Below are positions 28,841-37,091 of a DNA stretch of 64,000 nt, piece by piece. This DNA is from Wocania_A sp965224845. Lineage in GTDB: Bacteria; Bacteroidota; Bacteroidia; Flavobacteriales; Flavobacteriaceae. Every line of letters begins with the position of its first letter. Within the stretch, counting starts at the first letter, position 1. A program made the translations under genes and the position numbers. The stretch is from NCBI GenBank assembly GCA_965224845.1, contig CBDDAJ010000036.1, positions 124,001-188,000 of the forward strand. Direction: 5' to 3'. The notes under the pieces were generated by a model. The model worked only from the letters and a program-made list of their open reading frames with translations, was not told the DNA's origin and ran no database searches.

Positions 28841-29782
28841 CTACATTACAAATTGAGAACTAATGGATTTATTATGATGCACCTTATGCATTACATTTGC
28901 AAATAAATCTGCACAGCTTAAAACCTTTACTTTATTACTTTTTTGTTGTAACGGGATGGAATCTGTTACTATTAATTCTTCTAATTTTGAGTTTTCTAAT
29001 CTTTCATAAGCGCTCCCAGATAGTATAGGATGTGTACAAATGGCTCTTACACTTAAAGCACCTCTTTCCATCATTAAATCTGCTGCTTTAGTTAAAGTTC
29101 CTGCCGTATCTACCATATCATCAACTAACACTACATTTTTTCCTTCTACGTTACCAATTAATTCCATATGAGAAATAACATTGGCTTTAGCGCGTTGTTT
29201 GTAACAAATCACAACATCACTCTCTAAGGCTTTAGAGTATGCATAAGCTCTTTTAGAACCTCCCATATCTGGCGAAGCAATAGTTAAATGCTCTAAACCA
29301 AGATTTTTTAAGTATGGTAAAAATATGGTTGATGCAAATAAATGATCTACCGGTTTTTCAAAGAATCCTTGTATTTGATCTGCATGCAGATCCATAGTAA
29401 TAATTCGAGTTGCACCTGCAGCTTCCAGCATTTTTGCTACTAACTTTGCAGCAATAGGTACTCTGGGTTTGTCTTTTCTGTCTTGCCTAGCCCAACCAAA
29501 ATAGGGCATAACTGCTGTAATATGTCTTGCTGAAGCACGTTTAGCTGCATCAATCATTAACAACAATTCCATTAAATTTTCAGAGCTTGGATTTGTTGAT
29601 CCAATAATAAAAATTCGTGTCCCTCTTATAGATTCTTCATATGATGGTTGAAATTCGCCATCGCTATAGGTAGAAGTAATTACATTTCCTAAATCTTCTC
29701 CATAAGCCTTAGCTATTTTTTGTGCTAAAGTTGTACTTTGTGTGCATGCAAATATTTTGGCTCGGGTTTTAATTTTTGTCAT
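28841..29782 (-). CDS. prs: Ribose-phosphate pyrophosphokinase
   Basis: A 313-aa class I PRPP synthetase. RQDRKDKPRVPIAAKLVA is the ATP-binding flexible-loop region and VLVDDMVDTAGTLTKAADLM binds PRPP. It makes PRPP for nucleotides, His and Trp. It is the last ordinary chromosomal gene before the tRNA-Leu that flanks the accessory island. Confidence 0.95.
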   Translation of the reverse strand: MTKIKTRAKIFACTQSTTLAQKIAKAYGEDLGNVITSTYSDGEFQPSYEESIRGTRIFIIGSTNPSSENLMELLLMIDAAKRASARHITAVMPYFGWARQDRKDKPRVPIAAKLVAKMLEAAGATRIITMDLHADQIQGFFEKPVDHLFASTIFLPYLKNLGLEHLTIASPDMGGSKRAYAYSKALESDVVICYKQRAKANVISHMELIGNVEGKNVVLVDDMVDTAGTLTKAADLMMERGALSVRAICTHPILSGSAYERLENSKLEELIVTDSIPLQQKSNKVKVLSCADLFANVMHKVHHNKSISSQFVM

Positions 29783-29958
29783 AACTAACTACTTGCTAAT
29801 GAGTCGAAAAAGGTTACTTATTTTTAATGAGGTGCAAATTTAGGGATTTATTTGAATTCCAAAAGGATAAAAGCGACTATTTTAATAACTAAGAGTAAAA
29901 ATATGACATGTTTTTACTGTTTGAAATGCTTCCCAATGCCCATCGTATGACAGAAAAT

Positions 29959-30035
29959 GCTCAAATTGCAGTATTGATAGCCATCGGGAGGTAGATCTGT
30001 CTGCCGACAGGCAGGTGTACCGGATTCAAAATCCA
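29959..30035 (+). pseudogene. Degenerate tRNA-Leu(CAA) copy with repeat insertion
   Basis: The sequence starts AAATGCTCAAATTGCAGTAT and ends with GGATTCAAAATCCA, matching the 5' end and anticodon arm of the intact tRNA-Leu(CAA) 360 bp downstream. Between them lies a palindromic repeat (CTGTCTGCCGACAGGCAG). The 3' half of a tRNA is absent. It looks like an old duplication of the tRNA end left by an integration event, or a degraded tRNA. Confidence 0.5.
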
Positions 30036-30059
30036 TTACTCCAAGCTTATGCTATGCTT

Positions 30060-30300
30060 TAGGTTTACCCATTTCAAGTCCAAACAAAAACTACATTTAT
30101 GCAGGCATGACTCAAAACCTTGATGCCAGAATTGAAAGACATAATCAAAAAAGAGAAAAAACAACAAGGGCTTACGCAGCCTTTTAAACTCATTTATTAA
30201 GAACAAGTTGAAAACCAGAATTGAGGCAAGAAAGCGAGAAAAATATTGGAAATCTGGAATTGGTAAAGAAAAACTTCGTTTAATTCGAGATAAAAGTTAA
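30060..30300 (+). pseudogene. GIY-YIG endonuclease remnant
   Basis: Two frames together give the core of a small GIY-YIG nuclease. One frame encodes NYIYAGMTQNLDARIERHNQ and AYAAF followed by a stop at 30185. The next frame encodes RIEARKREKYWKSGIGKE and ends at TAA 30298-30300. The N-terminus has no clear start. These small nucleases are common beside tRNA genes in Flavobacteria. It lies between the degenerate and the intact tRNA-Leu. Confidence 0.65.
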
Positions 30301-30316
30301 ATTTGCAGTCCGAAAT

Positions 30317-30398
30317 GCTCAAGTGGCGGAATTGGTAGACGCGCTGGATTCAAAATCCAGTTTCTTCGGAAGTGTGGGTTCGATTCCCACCTTGAGTA
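30317..30398 (+). tRNA. tRNA-Leu(CAA)
   Basis: A complete class II cloverleaf: acceptor GCTCAAG/CTTGAGT (first pair G-T), anticodon arm CTGGA-TTCAAAA-TCCAG, long variable arm, T arm GTGGG-TTCGATT-CCCAC, discriminator A. No CCA is encoded. It marks the left edge of the accessory island. Confidence 0.95.
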
Positions 30399-30475
30399 CA
30401 GATAAAATCCGTAATTCATTGATTTTAAAATGGTTGCGGATTTTTGTTTTTAGTATTTGTACGGTTTGTCTACGG

Positions 30476-31507
30476 TTAAATCGTTTTTTGAGCTTCTTCT
30501 TTATAAAACCCTGCTGCTTTTTCCAACTTTTGCTTCATTCGATTTCTGAGCTTTTGAGGTTTGATAACCTCAATCGAATCTCCAAAACCTAAAATAAGGC
30601 GTTCTAATTCAAAATTAATCTGAACGAAAATATTAAAAATAACCCCATTATCTGTTTTCTTGATGACTCTTTGGGAACGATGGAATGGTTTAGTGATTAC
30701 ATACGGTGCATTTTTTTTATCAATCCAAAACTGAATGCGTTCGGCTCTTGTGTTTGAAACCGTTACACCAATAACATCTTTGTAATATTGATCGCCATTA
30801 AAGTTGTTATTCTTATATGTAATTGTTGTATCGTAATCTATGTCGACAATTCTATCTAAAGCAAAAGTAACTATTGGTTTTTTTGCTTCTACTCCGGGCC
30901 TTCCTATTAAAAACCAACGATTATTGAACTCTTTTAATATATAAGGGTGAAAAACAATATCAGAAGCTTCCCTTGCTTTAAAGGATTGGTATTTTATTTT
31001 CAAAACCATTTTCTTAATGATTGCTTGGTACAAAACATCTAGATGCTCTAAACCTTTTAGTTTTTCATTCTTATCTAAATGAATTACGGCAGATTGATGT
31101 GTTTTCTCAGTATATACCTTATCTTCTAACCGTTGAATAATACCTCCTAATTCGGAAAATAAAGAGAAGTCTTTAAACTGTTTGAGCATTTCCACGGTTT
31201 CAGAAAGGACATTCATATCGTTTTCATTAAGAGGTATGTCCGTTATCGAATAGTCCTCATCTTCGTATTTATAAAATTTCTTATCGTAAACAATAATAGG
31301 CGCATTATAACCCAACTTATCACTACGCATCATTTGAATATCTAACTGCACGGTTCGTTTACTAACATTAACTTCTCTTCCTTCATATTCATATAATGTG
31401 TCGGAACAGGCTTCTATTAAATCGCTTAATGTCCATTGCCTATAATTGTTTTGAAGACATTTATCAATAGTTTTATAGCGTATTAACGCATTTTTATTTA
31501 AAGCCAT
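30476..31507 (-). CDS. WYL-domain transcriptional regulator
   Basis: A 343-aa protein: an N-terminal winged helix (about residues 5-70, with QWTLSDLIEACSDTL and VSKRTVQLDIQMMR), a WYL domain (about 160-240, with HPYILKEFNNRWFLIGR) and a WCX-like C-terminal region. WYL proteins bind nucleic-acid ligands and regulate stress and defence genes; they recur beside RNA-repair operons. It is divergent from rtcB across 161 bp, so it probably controls the island and itself from the inverted repeat there. Confidence 0.88.
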   Translation of the reverse strand: MALNKNALIRYKTIDKCLQNNYRQWTLSDLIEACSDTLYEYEGREVNVSKRTVQLDIQMMRSDKLGYNAPIIVYDKKFYKYEDEDYSITDIPLNENDMNVLSETVEMLKQFKDFSLFSELGGIIQRLEDKVYTEKTHQSAVIHLDKNEKLKGLEHLDVLYQAIIKKMVLKIKYQSFKAREASDIVFHPYILKEFNNRWFLIGRPGVEAKKPIVTFALDRIVDIDYDTTITYKNNNFNGDQYYKDVIGVTVSNTRAERIQFWIDKKNAPYVITKPFHRSQRVIKKTDNGVIFNIFVQINFELERLILGFGDSIEVIKPQKLRNRMKQKLEKAAGFYKEEAQKTI

Positions 31508-31538
31508 AGATTAAATTTTAATGAAAAATAAGAAATAA

Positions 31539-31571
31539 ATCTATCTACGCAAAAAGATTGCGCATATAGAT
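31539..31571. promoter_or_regulatory. Inverted repeat operator candidate between WYL gene and rtcB
   Basis: Arms ATCTATC-TACGCAA and TTGCGCA-TATAGAT are separated by AAAGA; two positions per arm are not matched. It sits just upstream of a Bacteroidota-type -7 element (TATTTG at 31576-31581) oriented towards rtcB. It is a good candidate site for the WYL protein. The assignment is inferred. Confidence 0.5.
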
Positions 31572-31668
31572 AAAATATTTGTATCGGAATCATAAATAAG
31601 TCTTTTAAAGGGCTTTAAAGTAATGCTCCGTCGAACGAGGAGTCGGCGGAGTTTAAAATAGATAAGAA

Positions 31669-33057
31669 ATGGAAAGCAGAGCAAACATTACGGGATATAC
31701 ATTAATTGAAATGGGATTTAGATCAGGAAAATGGTTTAAAGAAGCATTAGATCATATTAATGAAAATCAATTAGATGGAGATGCCTTAAACAAATATTTA
31801 GAACAGTTTAAATCTCCAGACCCAATAGATTTGCATAAAAATGCAATTCCATTTTCAGTAAACATTAAAGCAGAAAATGAATTAGAAAAAGCCAATGTAG
31901 ATTCTGTTATTGAAACGATGAAAACTTTAATGAAGACACCAACATTAGTTGATGGGTCAATTATGCCAGATGCTTGCCCAACAGGTTCTAAAGGAACCAT
32001 TCCAGTAGGCGGTGTTGCCGTAGCAAAAAACGCCATTCATCCGGGGATGCATAGTGCCGATATCTGCTGTTCGGTGATGCTTACTGATTTTGGAAAAGCA
32101 AACCCAAAAGATGTTTTAGATGCAGCTCATAGTATTACGCATTTTGGACCAGGTGGAAGAGATAGAAATTCTCAGTTTAGATTTCCAATGGATTTATTAG
32201 CGGAGATAGAAGCAAACTACTTCTTAAATGACCAAAAATGTATTTCTGCTGCGAGATCGCATTTAGGGACTCAAGGAGATGGGAATCATTTCTTATTTAT
32301 TGGTAAATCTAAAAACACTGGAAACACGATGATGGTTACACATCATGGAAGTAGAGGTTTTGGAGCTAACTTATACTCTAAAGGAATGAAAATAGCAGAG
32401 AAATTCAGAAAAGAACTATCTCCAGACACACTAAAGCAAAACGCATGGATTCCTTTTAATACTGAAGAAGGAGAACAGTATTGGGAAGCATTACAGATTA
32501 TTAGAAAGTGGACAAAGAAAAACCATGAAGTAATTCATGATGCCACTTTAGAAAAATTAGGAATCGAGAAAGAAAATAGATTTTGGAATGAACATAATTT
32601 CGTGTTTAAAGATGGGGATTTGTTTTATCATGCTAAAGGAGCAACGCCATTAGATAAAAAATTCATGCCAGATATTACGGGGCCAAGATTAATTCCGTTA
32701 AATATGTCTGAACCTGTTTTAATCGTGGAAGGTGAAACCACAAATAGTAATTTAGGTTTTGCACCTCATGGGGCAGGAAGAAATATTAGTAGAACACAAC
32801 ATAGAAAAAGTAAAACAGGGACATTTCAAGAGATTTTCAATGAAGAAACTAACGGTTTAGATGTTAGATTTTTTTCTGAAGAGATTGATATAACAGAATT
32901 GCCAAGTGCATATAAAAATGCGGAAACAGTGCGACATCAAATGGAAGAATTTGGTTTAGGGAAAGTCATTGATGAAGTATTGCCTTATGGCTGTATTATG
33001 GCTGGAGATTGGTTGAAAAATGCGCCTTGGAAAAAACGCAAAAGAAAGAATGGGTAA
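31669..33057 (+). CDS. RtcB-family RNA ligase, first copy
   Basis: A 462-aa RtcB. Metal and catalytic motifs are present: HSADICCS (Asp and Cys), GTQGDGNHF, THHGSRGFGA, EHNFVF, HAKGATP and the guanylylation region FAPHGAGRNISR with its His. RtcB joins 2',3'-cyclic phosphate or 3'-phosphate RNA ends to 5'-OH ends using GTP and Mn2+. The sequence diverges from canonical RtcB (for example ICC for IGC). It heads an operon with RlaP nucleotidyltransferases, so tRNA or rRNA repair is the likely job. No archease gene is seen. Confidence 0.92.
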   Translation: MESRANITGYTLIEMGFRSGKWFKEALDHINENQLDGDALNKYLEQFKSPDPIDLHKNAIPFSVNIKAENELEKANVDSVIETMKTLMKTPTLVDGSIMPDACPTGSKGTIPVGGVAVAKNAIHPGMHSADICCSVMLTDFGKANPKDVLDAAHSITHFGPGGRDRNSQFRFPMDLLAEIEANYFLNDQKCISAARSHLGTQGDGNHFLFIGKSKNTGNTMMVTHHGSRGFGANLYSKGMKIAEKFRKELSPDTLKQNAWIPFNTEEGEQYWEALQIIRKWTKKNHEVIHDATLEKLGIEKENRFWNEHNFVFKDGDLFYHAKGATPLDKKFMPDITGPRLIPLNMSEPVLIVEGETTNSNLGFAPHGAGRNISRTQHRKSKTGTFQEIFNEETNGLDVRFFSEEIDITELPSAYKNAETVRHQMEEFGLGKVIDEVLPYGCIMAGDWLKNAPWKKRKRKNG

Positions 33058-33499
33058 AAAGAAACAATTTAAAAATATAATTAATGGACTTTTATGTTCT
33101 TTTATAAGTCGCAATAATGATGTTAATGGCTATTGGGGAATAGGTAAGTTGTATTCTTTAATGGTAAAATCTGAATCATTAAAAATTGAAATAGACTTGA
33201 TTAATAAAACAATTTCTCCTAATGATAACGAATTTAAATTGTTAGTTTCAAAGTATTCGGCATATCTATTTAACAGAATGAAAGTTGAAAAAATTGATAA
33301 GAAGCATCTAATTAAAGCTACTGTAATTTTAATAGGATACCCTAATAATCCTATTTTATCACTCGGAATATTAGCACCACACAAAATTCATTGTAGAATT
33401 TTGATAATAGATAGTTTGAACACAAAATATGCTCTTGAAAAAAATGTTTGGTGTCGTGAACACAACCCTAAACTAGAATCAAAAAGAGCAATAATATAA
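33050..33499 (+). CDS. RNA-repair-operon protein of unknown function
   Basis: A 149-aa protein starting at ATG 33050, which overlaps the rtcB stop by 8 bp and so implies translational coupling. The open frame extends to 33020, but that part merely overlaps rtcB. Notable segments are LLCSFISRNNDVNGYWGIG near the N-terminus and a conserved-looking CREHNP at the C-terminus. No family is recognised. It is basic and cytoplasmic by appearance. A role as a partner of RtcB is inferred only from coupling. Confidence 0.7.
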   Translation: MGKKKQFKNIINGLLCSFISRNNDVNGYWGIGKLYSLMVKSESLKIEIDLINKTISPNDNEFKLLVSKYSAYLFNRMKVEKIDKKHLIKATVILIGYPNNPILSLGILAPHKIHCRILIIDSLNTKYALEKNVWCREHNPKLESKRAII

Positions 33500-33511
33500 T
33501 ATGACAATATT

Positions 33512-34258
33512 ATGAGAAAAGAAATACTAAATAAGTTAAAACAAATAGAACAAGATAAGAATATAGAAATCTTATTCGCTGTAGAATCTGGAAGTAGAGC
33601 TTGGGGCTTTGCTTCTCCAGATTCTGATTATGATATTCGTTTTGTTTACAAACATAAAAAAGATTGGTATCTAAATCTTTGGGAGCAAACTGATACTATA
33701 CAGTTTATGACTGAAGATGATCTAGATGGTTCAGGTTGGGATGTTCGAAAAGCACTCAAATTGCTAGCCAAATCTAATGCTTCTTTTTTAGGGTGGTTAT
33801 TTTCACCAATAGTATATAGAGAAGATTCAGCATTTTTGAGCGAAATAAAAACCTTAGCTATGAACAATTTCAATCCAGTTTCTGGATTTTATCACTATCA
33901 TAGTATGAACAAAGGGTTTGAAGAAACTCTAGGGTCAGATAAAATGACATTGAAAAGCTTCTTTTATGCTATTCGAACTGCTCTATGTGCTAAATGGGTT
34001 TATGAGAAGAATACAATACCTCCTGTTTTGTTTCGAGAATTATACCCATTAATTGATAGTAGGTATCGTTCTACTTTAGATGAGTTGATACTCTTAAAAA
34101 GTAAACATATAGAGAAAAGTAACGAACCCGTTGATACTAGTTTAATTGAATTAGTAAAGCAAATTGCTGAAGAGAATAATCGTGTCAAAAATGATTTATT
34201 AAACAAAAAATCTAATCCAGAAGAGTTCAACGAATTCTTTTTAAAATCAATAACATGA
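33512..34258 (+). CDS. RlaP-type nucleotidyltransferase, first copy
   Basis: A 248-aa DNA polymerase beta-superfamily nucleotidyltransferase. The active-site pattern GSRAWGFASPDSDYDIRFVY gives the GS and the DxD metal residues; a helical domain follows. It fits the YcgL/RlaP family (predicted RNA-ligase-associated nucleotidyltransferase) that accompanies RtcB and other RNA ligases. It may add nucleotides to a damaged RNA 3' end or modify it before ligation. It overlaps the next gene by 4 bp. Confidence 0.85.
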   Translation: MRKEILNKLKQIEQDKNIEILFAVESGSRAWGFASPDSDYDIRFVYKHKKDWYLNLWEQTDTIQFMTEDDLDGSGWDVRKALKLLAKSNASFLGWLFSPIVYREDSAFLSEIKTLAMNNFNPVSGFYHYHSMNKGFEETLGSDKMTLKSFFYAIRTALCAKWVYEKNTIPPVLFRELYPLIDSRYRSTLDELILLKSKHIEKSNEPVDTSLIELVKQIAEENNRVKNDLLNKKSNPEEFNEFFLKSIT

Positions 34259-35316
34259 CTCTAGAAGAACTGAAAAAATCTGGACATATCATTTTTGAAT
34301 GTATAAGCGGAAGTAGAGCTTATGGATTGGACACACCTACATCAGATATTGATATAAGAGGTGTGTTCATTCTTCCAAAGGAACGTTTTTATTCTTTGGA
34401 CTATATAGGTCAAGTTAACAATGAGTCTAATGATATTGTTTACTATGAACTACGAAAGTTTATAGAACTCTGTTCAAAAAACAACCCCAATATATTGGAG
34501 TTATTAAATGTGCCAGAGGAATGTATATTATATAAGCATCCTGTTTTTGACTACATAAAGCTTGACTACTTTCTGTCTAAACAATGTGAAAAGTCATTTG
34601 CTAATTATGCTTATGCACAGATAAAAAAGGCTAGAGGTTTAGAAAAGAAAATTGTAAACCCTGTTGAAAAAGAGCGAAAATCCGTTTTAGATTTTTGCTT
34701 CGTATATGAAAATGGAAAATCAATGCCTTTAACAGTATTTTTGAATGCTAAAAATATAAAACAGCAAAACTGTGGTGTAGCTAATATTTCACACCTAAAA
34801 GATTGCAACAACTTATATCATAGTCTAAAGATTCCTTATAAGGGGATTATTCGAAGTGAAAGAGCAACTGATATTGCATTAAGTTCAATTCCTAAAGGAG
34901 AAAAAGCTCTAGGTATGCTATTCTTTAACAAAGATGGATATTCAACATATTGTAAAAAATATAAGGAATATTGGGACTGGGTAGGCAAACGAAATGAAGA
35001 ACGTTATAAAACAACTGTATCACATGGCAAGAATTATGATTCTAAAAATATGATGCATACGTTTAGATTATTACATGTGGCAAAGGAAATAGCTTCCGAA
35101 AGCACCATTAATGTAAAACGTTCAGACAGAGTTTTTCTTTTAAATATCAAGAAAGGTAATTTTGAATACGATGAATTAGTAAGTTGGGCGGAAGAACGAA
35201 AATTAGAATTAGAGGAATTATATGCTACTTCTAATTTACCTGAAAGACCAGACTTAAATAGAATAAATAATCTTTTAATTGAAATTAGGAATAACTATTA
35301 TAGTAATGAAAGATGA
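34255..35316 (+). CDS. RlaP-type nucleotidyltransferase, second copy
   Basis: A 353-aa member of the same family, with GSRAYGLDTPTSDIDIRGVF as the active site, followed by LLNVPEECILY and a longer C-terminal helical region with SHGKNYDSKNMMHTFRLL. It differs in length and sequence from the preceding 248-aa copy, so the two are old paralogues, not a recent duplication, and may act on different ends or nucleotides. It overlaps both neighbours by 4 bp. Confidence 0.85.
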   Translation: MTLEELKKSGHIIFECISGSRAYGLDTPTSDIDIRGVFILPKERFYSLDYIGQVNNESNDIVYYELRKFIELCSKNNPNILELLNVPEECILYKHPVFDYIKLDYFLSKQCEKSFANYAYAQIKKARGLEKKIVNPVEKERKSVLDFCFVYENGKSMPLTVFLNAKNIKQQNCGVANISHLKDCNNLYHSLKIPYKGIIRSERATDIALSSIPKGEKALGMLFFNKDGYSTYCKKYKEYWDWVGKRNEERYKTTVSHGKNYDSKNMMHTFRLLHVAKEIASESTINVKRSDRVFLLNIKKGNFEYDELVSWAEERKLELEELYATSNLPERPDLNRINNLLIEIRNNYYSNER

Positions 35317-35729
35317 AAATTGAAGAGCAATATATAAGATATCCTAATGAAGTATCTGAAAAAAAATTATCTGATCGATTAGGATTATACTGGGAAGAAT
35401 CAATGCAAGATTGGGAATTCACAGCATCTGATTCAAGAAGGTTGTCAGATTTCCTCAAAGTTTATCAAACTGAATTAGACAATGATGATGACAAATTTAC
35501 TCTGATGAGCTTAATAGTCTCTTCATTTGATGATGGTATTTCTGAGCCAGATATTGAAATGAAAGAGATGTGGGGAATTTGTAGAACCATTCTAGAAAAA
35601 GAATGCTTTTTGCATTTTTCAATTATCACGTATTGGAGTCTATTAGAAGAAAAAGATATGGAAAATGTCTTTTCAATTACTCCATATATGAGAGAAATAT
35701 GGAATAAAGTTGAAGTGAATTTTTTATAA
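35313..35729 (+). CDS. Unknown protein closing the rtcB-rlaP operon
   Basis: A 138-aa acidic protein whose ATG overlaps the RlaP stop by 4 bp. It is rich in Trp and Glu/Asp, has no signal peptide or membrane helix, and ends with a helical segment (ITYWSLLEEKDMEN). No family is recognised. The strict coupling suggests it works with the nucleotidyltransferase. Confidence 0.65.
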   Translation: MKIEEQYIRYPNEVSEKKLSDRLGLYWEESMQDWEFTASDSRRLSDFLKVYQTELDNDDDKFTLMSLIVSSFDDGISEPDIEMKEMWGICRTILEKECFLHFSIITYWSLLEEKDMENVFSITPYMREIWNKVEVNFL

Positions 35730-35751
35730 TTCCTTTTAGAAATTAAAAAAT

Positions 35752-35900
35752 AATAGCATATTTGCATTCAATAATTACAAACAAAACAAAGTTTAGACCT
35801 ATGAGTAATATTTTAATTAAACATAAAAAGGATGCTGAAAAGCTATTTCTATTGCATACGACATAGCGAAAAAACTTTAAAAAAGATATAAAATAAAAAA
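35752..35900 (+). promoter_or_regulatory. Promoter and short ORF, module A1
   Basis: A CATATTTGC element (TATTTGC at 35759-35765) of Bacteroidota -7 type is followed by a 21-codon ORF at 35801-35866 and then a terminator. A short independent RNA or a leader/attenuator is likely. The arrangement recurs as module A2 at 41440. Confidence 0.45.
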
Positions 35901-35927
35901 GCGTCCAAGAAATTGGACGCTTTTTTT
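35901..35927 (+). terminator. Intrinsic terminator of module A1
   Basis: GCGTCCAA and TTGGACGC pair around GAAA-type loop bases and are followed by seven T. A near-identical hairpin ends module A2. Confidence 0.85.
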
Positions 35928-35991
35928 ATAATTTTTTCTCGATTTGAAAACATGTGAGTTTAAAGTTAAATACCCGGTCATCAATTAGTTA

Positions 35992-36113
35992 CAATATCTG
36001 CATTAAGTGGACAGGGATTTTATTGCCTAAAAATCACACAACTAATTGATAATCAGTAAAATAATTTTAATTTTTTCTTGTGTAATTAAAAAAATGGTCA
36101 TAGGTTTGTACCA
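35992..36113 (+). repeat. Duplicated promoter region, copy 1 (module B1)
   Basis: About 120 bp resembling 41735-41853. Shared blocks are GGACAGGGAT, ACACAACTAATTGAT, ATCAGTAAA and TTTTTTCTTGTGTAATT. ACACAA and TTGTGT form an inverted pair. A TAGGTTTG -7 element lies at 36101-36108. It is probably a regulated promoter shared with the tRNA-array promoter. Confidence 0.65.
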
Positions 36114-36195
36114 GTGCTGAGCGGAGTCGAAGCATCGCAATTCCACACAGAGCGTGTTGAAATAAAAGCACAAAATAATTTAAAAAGAAGCAACA

Positions 36196-36279
36196 ATGTT
36201 ATTTATCAAATTACATAGTACCATGCAAAAAGAACCAGGTTCTATTGTGCATACGCTTCGAGACTACTTTCCTATTTAA
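36196..36279 (+). other. 27-codon leader ORF candidate, module B1
   Basis: ATG to TAA, 27 codons, between the B1 promoter and its terminator. A dispersed flavobacterial repeat (GCTGAGCGGAGTCGAAGC, near 36117) lies in the leader. Coding potential is unproven; it could equally be part of a non-coding RNA. Confidence 0.3.
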
Positions 36280-36304
36280 TAGATTTCATCTATCATATTA
36301 AAAG

Positions 36305-36336
36305 AGTCCGAAGCCAAAAACGTTTCGGACTTTTTT
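36305..36336 (+). terminator. Intrinsic terminator of module B1
   Basis: AGTCCGAA and TTCGGACT pair, followed by a T-run, upstream of the second RNA-repair operon. Readthrough would be required to reach the operon from the B1 promoter, as in attenuation. Confidence 0.8.
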
Positions 36337-36401
36337 GTACACCATATTTTGGTCATACTAAAGTGTTCACGGAACAAATAGTAAAGGTTAAAATATGATA
36401 A

Positions 36402-37091
36402 TTGAAACCAAAACATATCAAAGAAAAACGCGAGAAAGAAGTACGTCGCCTTTGGAAACGGCGTAGGGAAATCTGGCAAGAAATGCGCGCATTAGGTTAT
36501 ACAAAGTTAAAAACACCTATTCGGCATGGTTGGTTTAAAGAAATTATAATTACACACAAAATAGAACGCTATAAGAACGAGTCAGCTATTTTGGAAGTAT
36601 ATGATAAGATTGAAAAACTTTTTTGGGGCAGAACAAAAGCAGAAGCACAAAAAAAGTGGGAACATCAAACCTCAAAACATCTTATTTATAAAGATTTCCC
36701 AACCATAAGCAAACGGCAATTTAATAAGTTAAGTTTTAAAGCACAATGTTTGTGTGCACCATTTTATTATAGAAACGAACGCAAAGAACTAAAGCTTAGA
36801 TTTTATATAAGAATTCCAAAAGGAACTTATAGAATTAAATACACCAGAGCCTATATAACACATTCAAGACGGATTGACCCATTATTAGAAAGTGAGTCGG
36901 CTTTATTAGAACAGCAGTTTTTAAAAAATGGCTATTACGAAGCAGACCAAAAACAATATAACTGGAGAAATTATTGGGATATGGAGCAGCGTGAAAAAGA
37001 GCGATTAAAAACACAAAGGATCCTCAAAAGCCTTAAAAAATATGCTATAGAGGATATCTTAAAAGAAAACATATCATGGGAAATAAACTAA
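36402..37091 (+). CDS. Basic protein of unknown function heading the second operon
   Basis: A 229-aa, strongly basic protein with Arg/Lys clusters (KREKEVRRLWKRRREIWQEM at the start) and many aromatic residues, so RNA binding is plausible. The frame given starts at TTG 36402. An ATG at 36395 would give MIIETKTYQRK and join the same protein if one A is removed from the A-run near 36427, which is the more natural start. No family is recognised. It overlaps the second rtcB by 16 bp. Confidence 0.65.
   Translation: MKPKHIKEKREKEVRRLWKRRREIWQEMRALGYTKLKTPIRHGWFKEIIITHKIERYKNESAILEVYDKIEKLFWGRTKAEAQKKWEHQTSKHLIYKDFPTISKRQFNKLSFKAQCLCAPFYYRNERKELKLRFYIRIPKGTYRIKYTRAYITHSRRIDPLLESESALLEQQFLKNGYYEADQKQYNWRNYWDMEQREKERLKTQRILKSLKKYAIEDILKENISWEIN

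Noticed and set aside
30323..30592. 89-codon plus-strand frame over tRNA-Leu
   Set aside because: It starts within the tRNA and then runs antisense to the WYL gene; it is not a gene.
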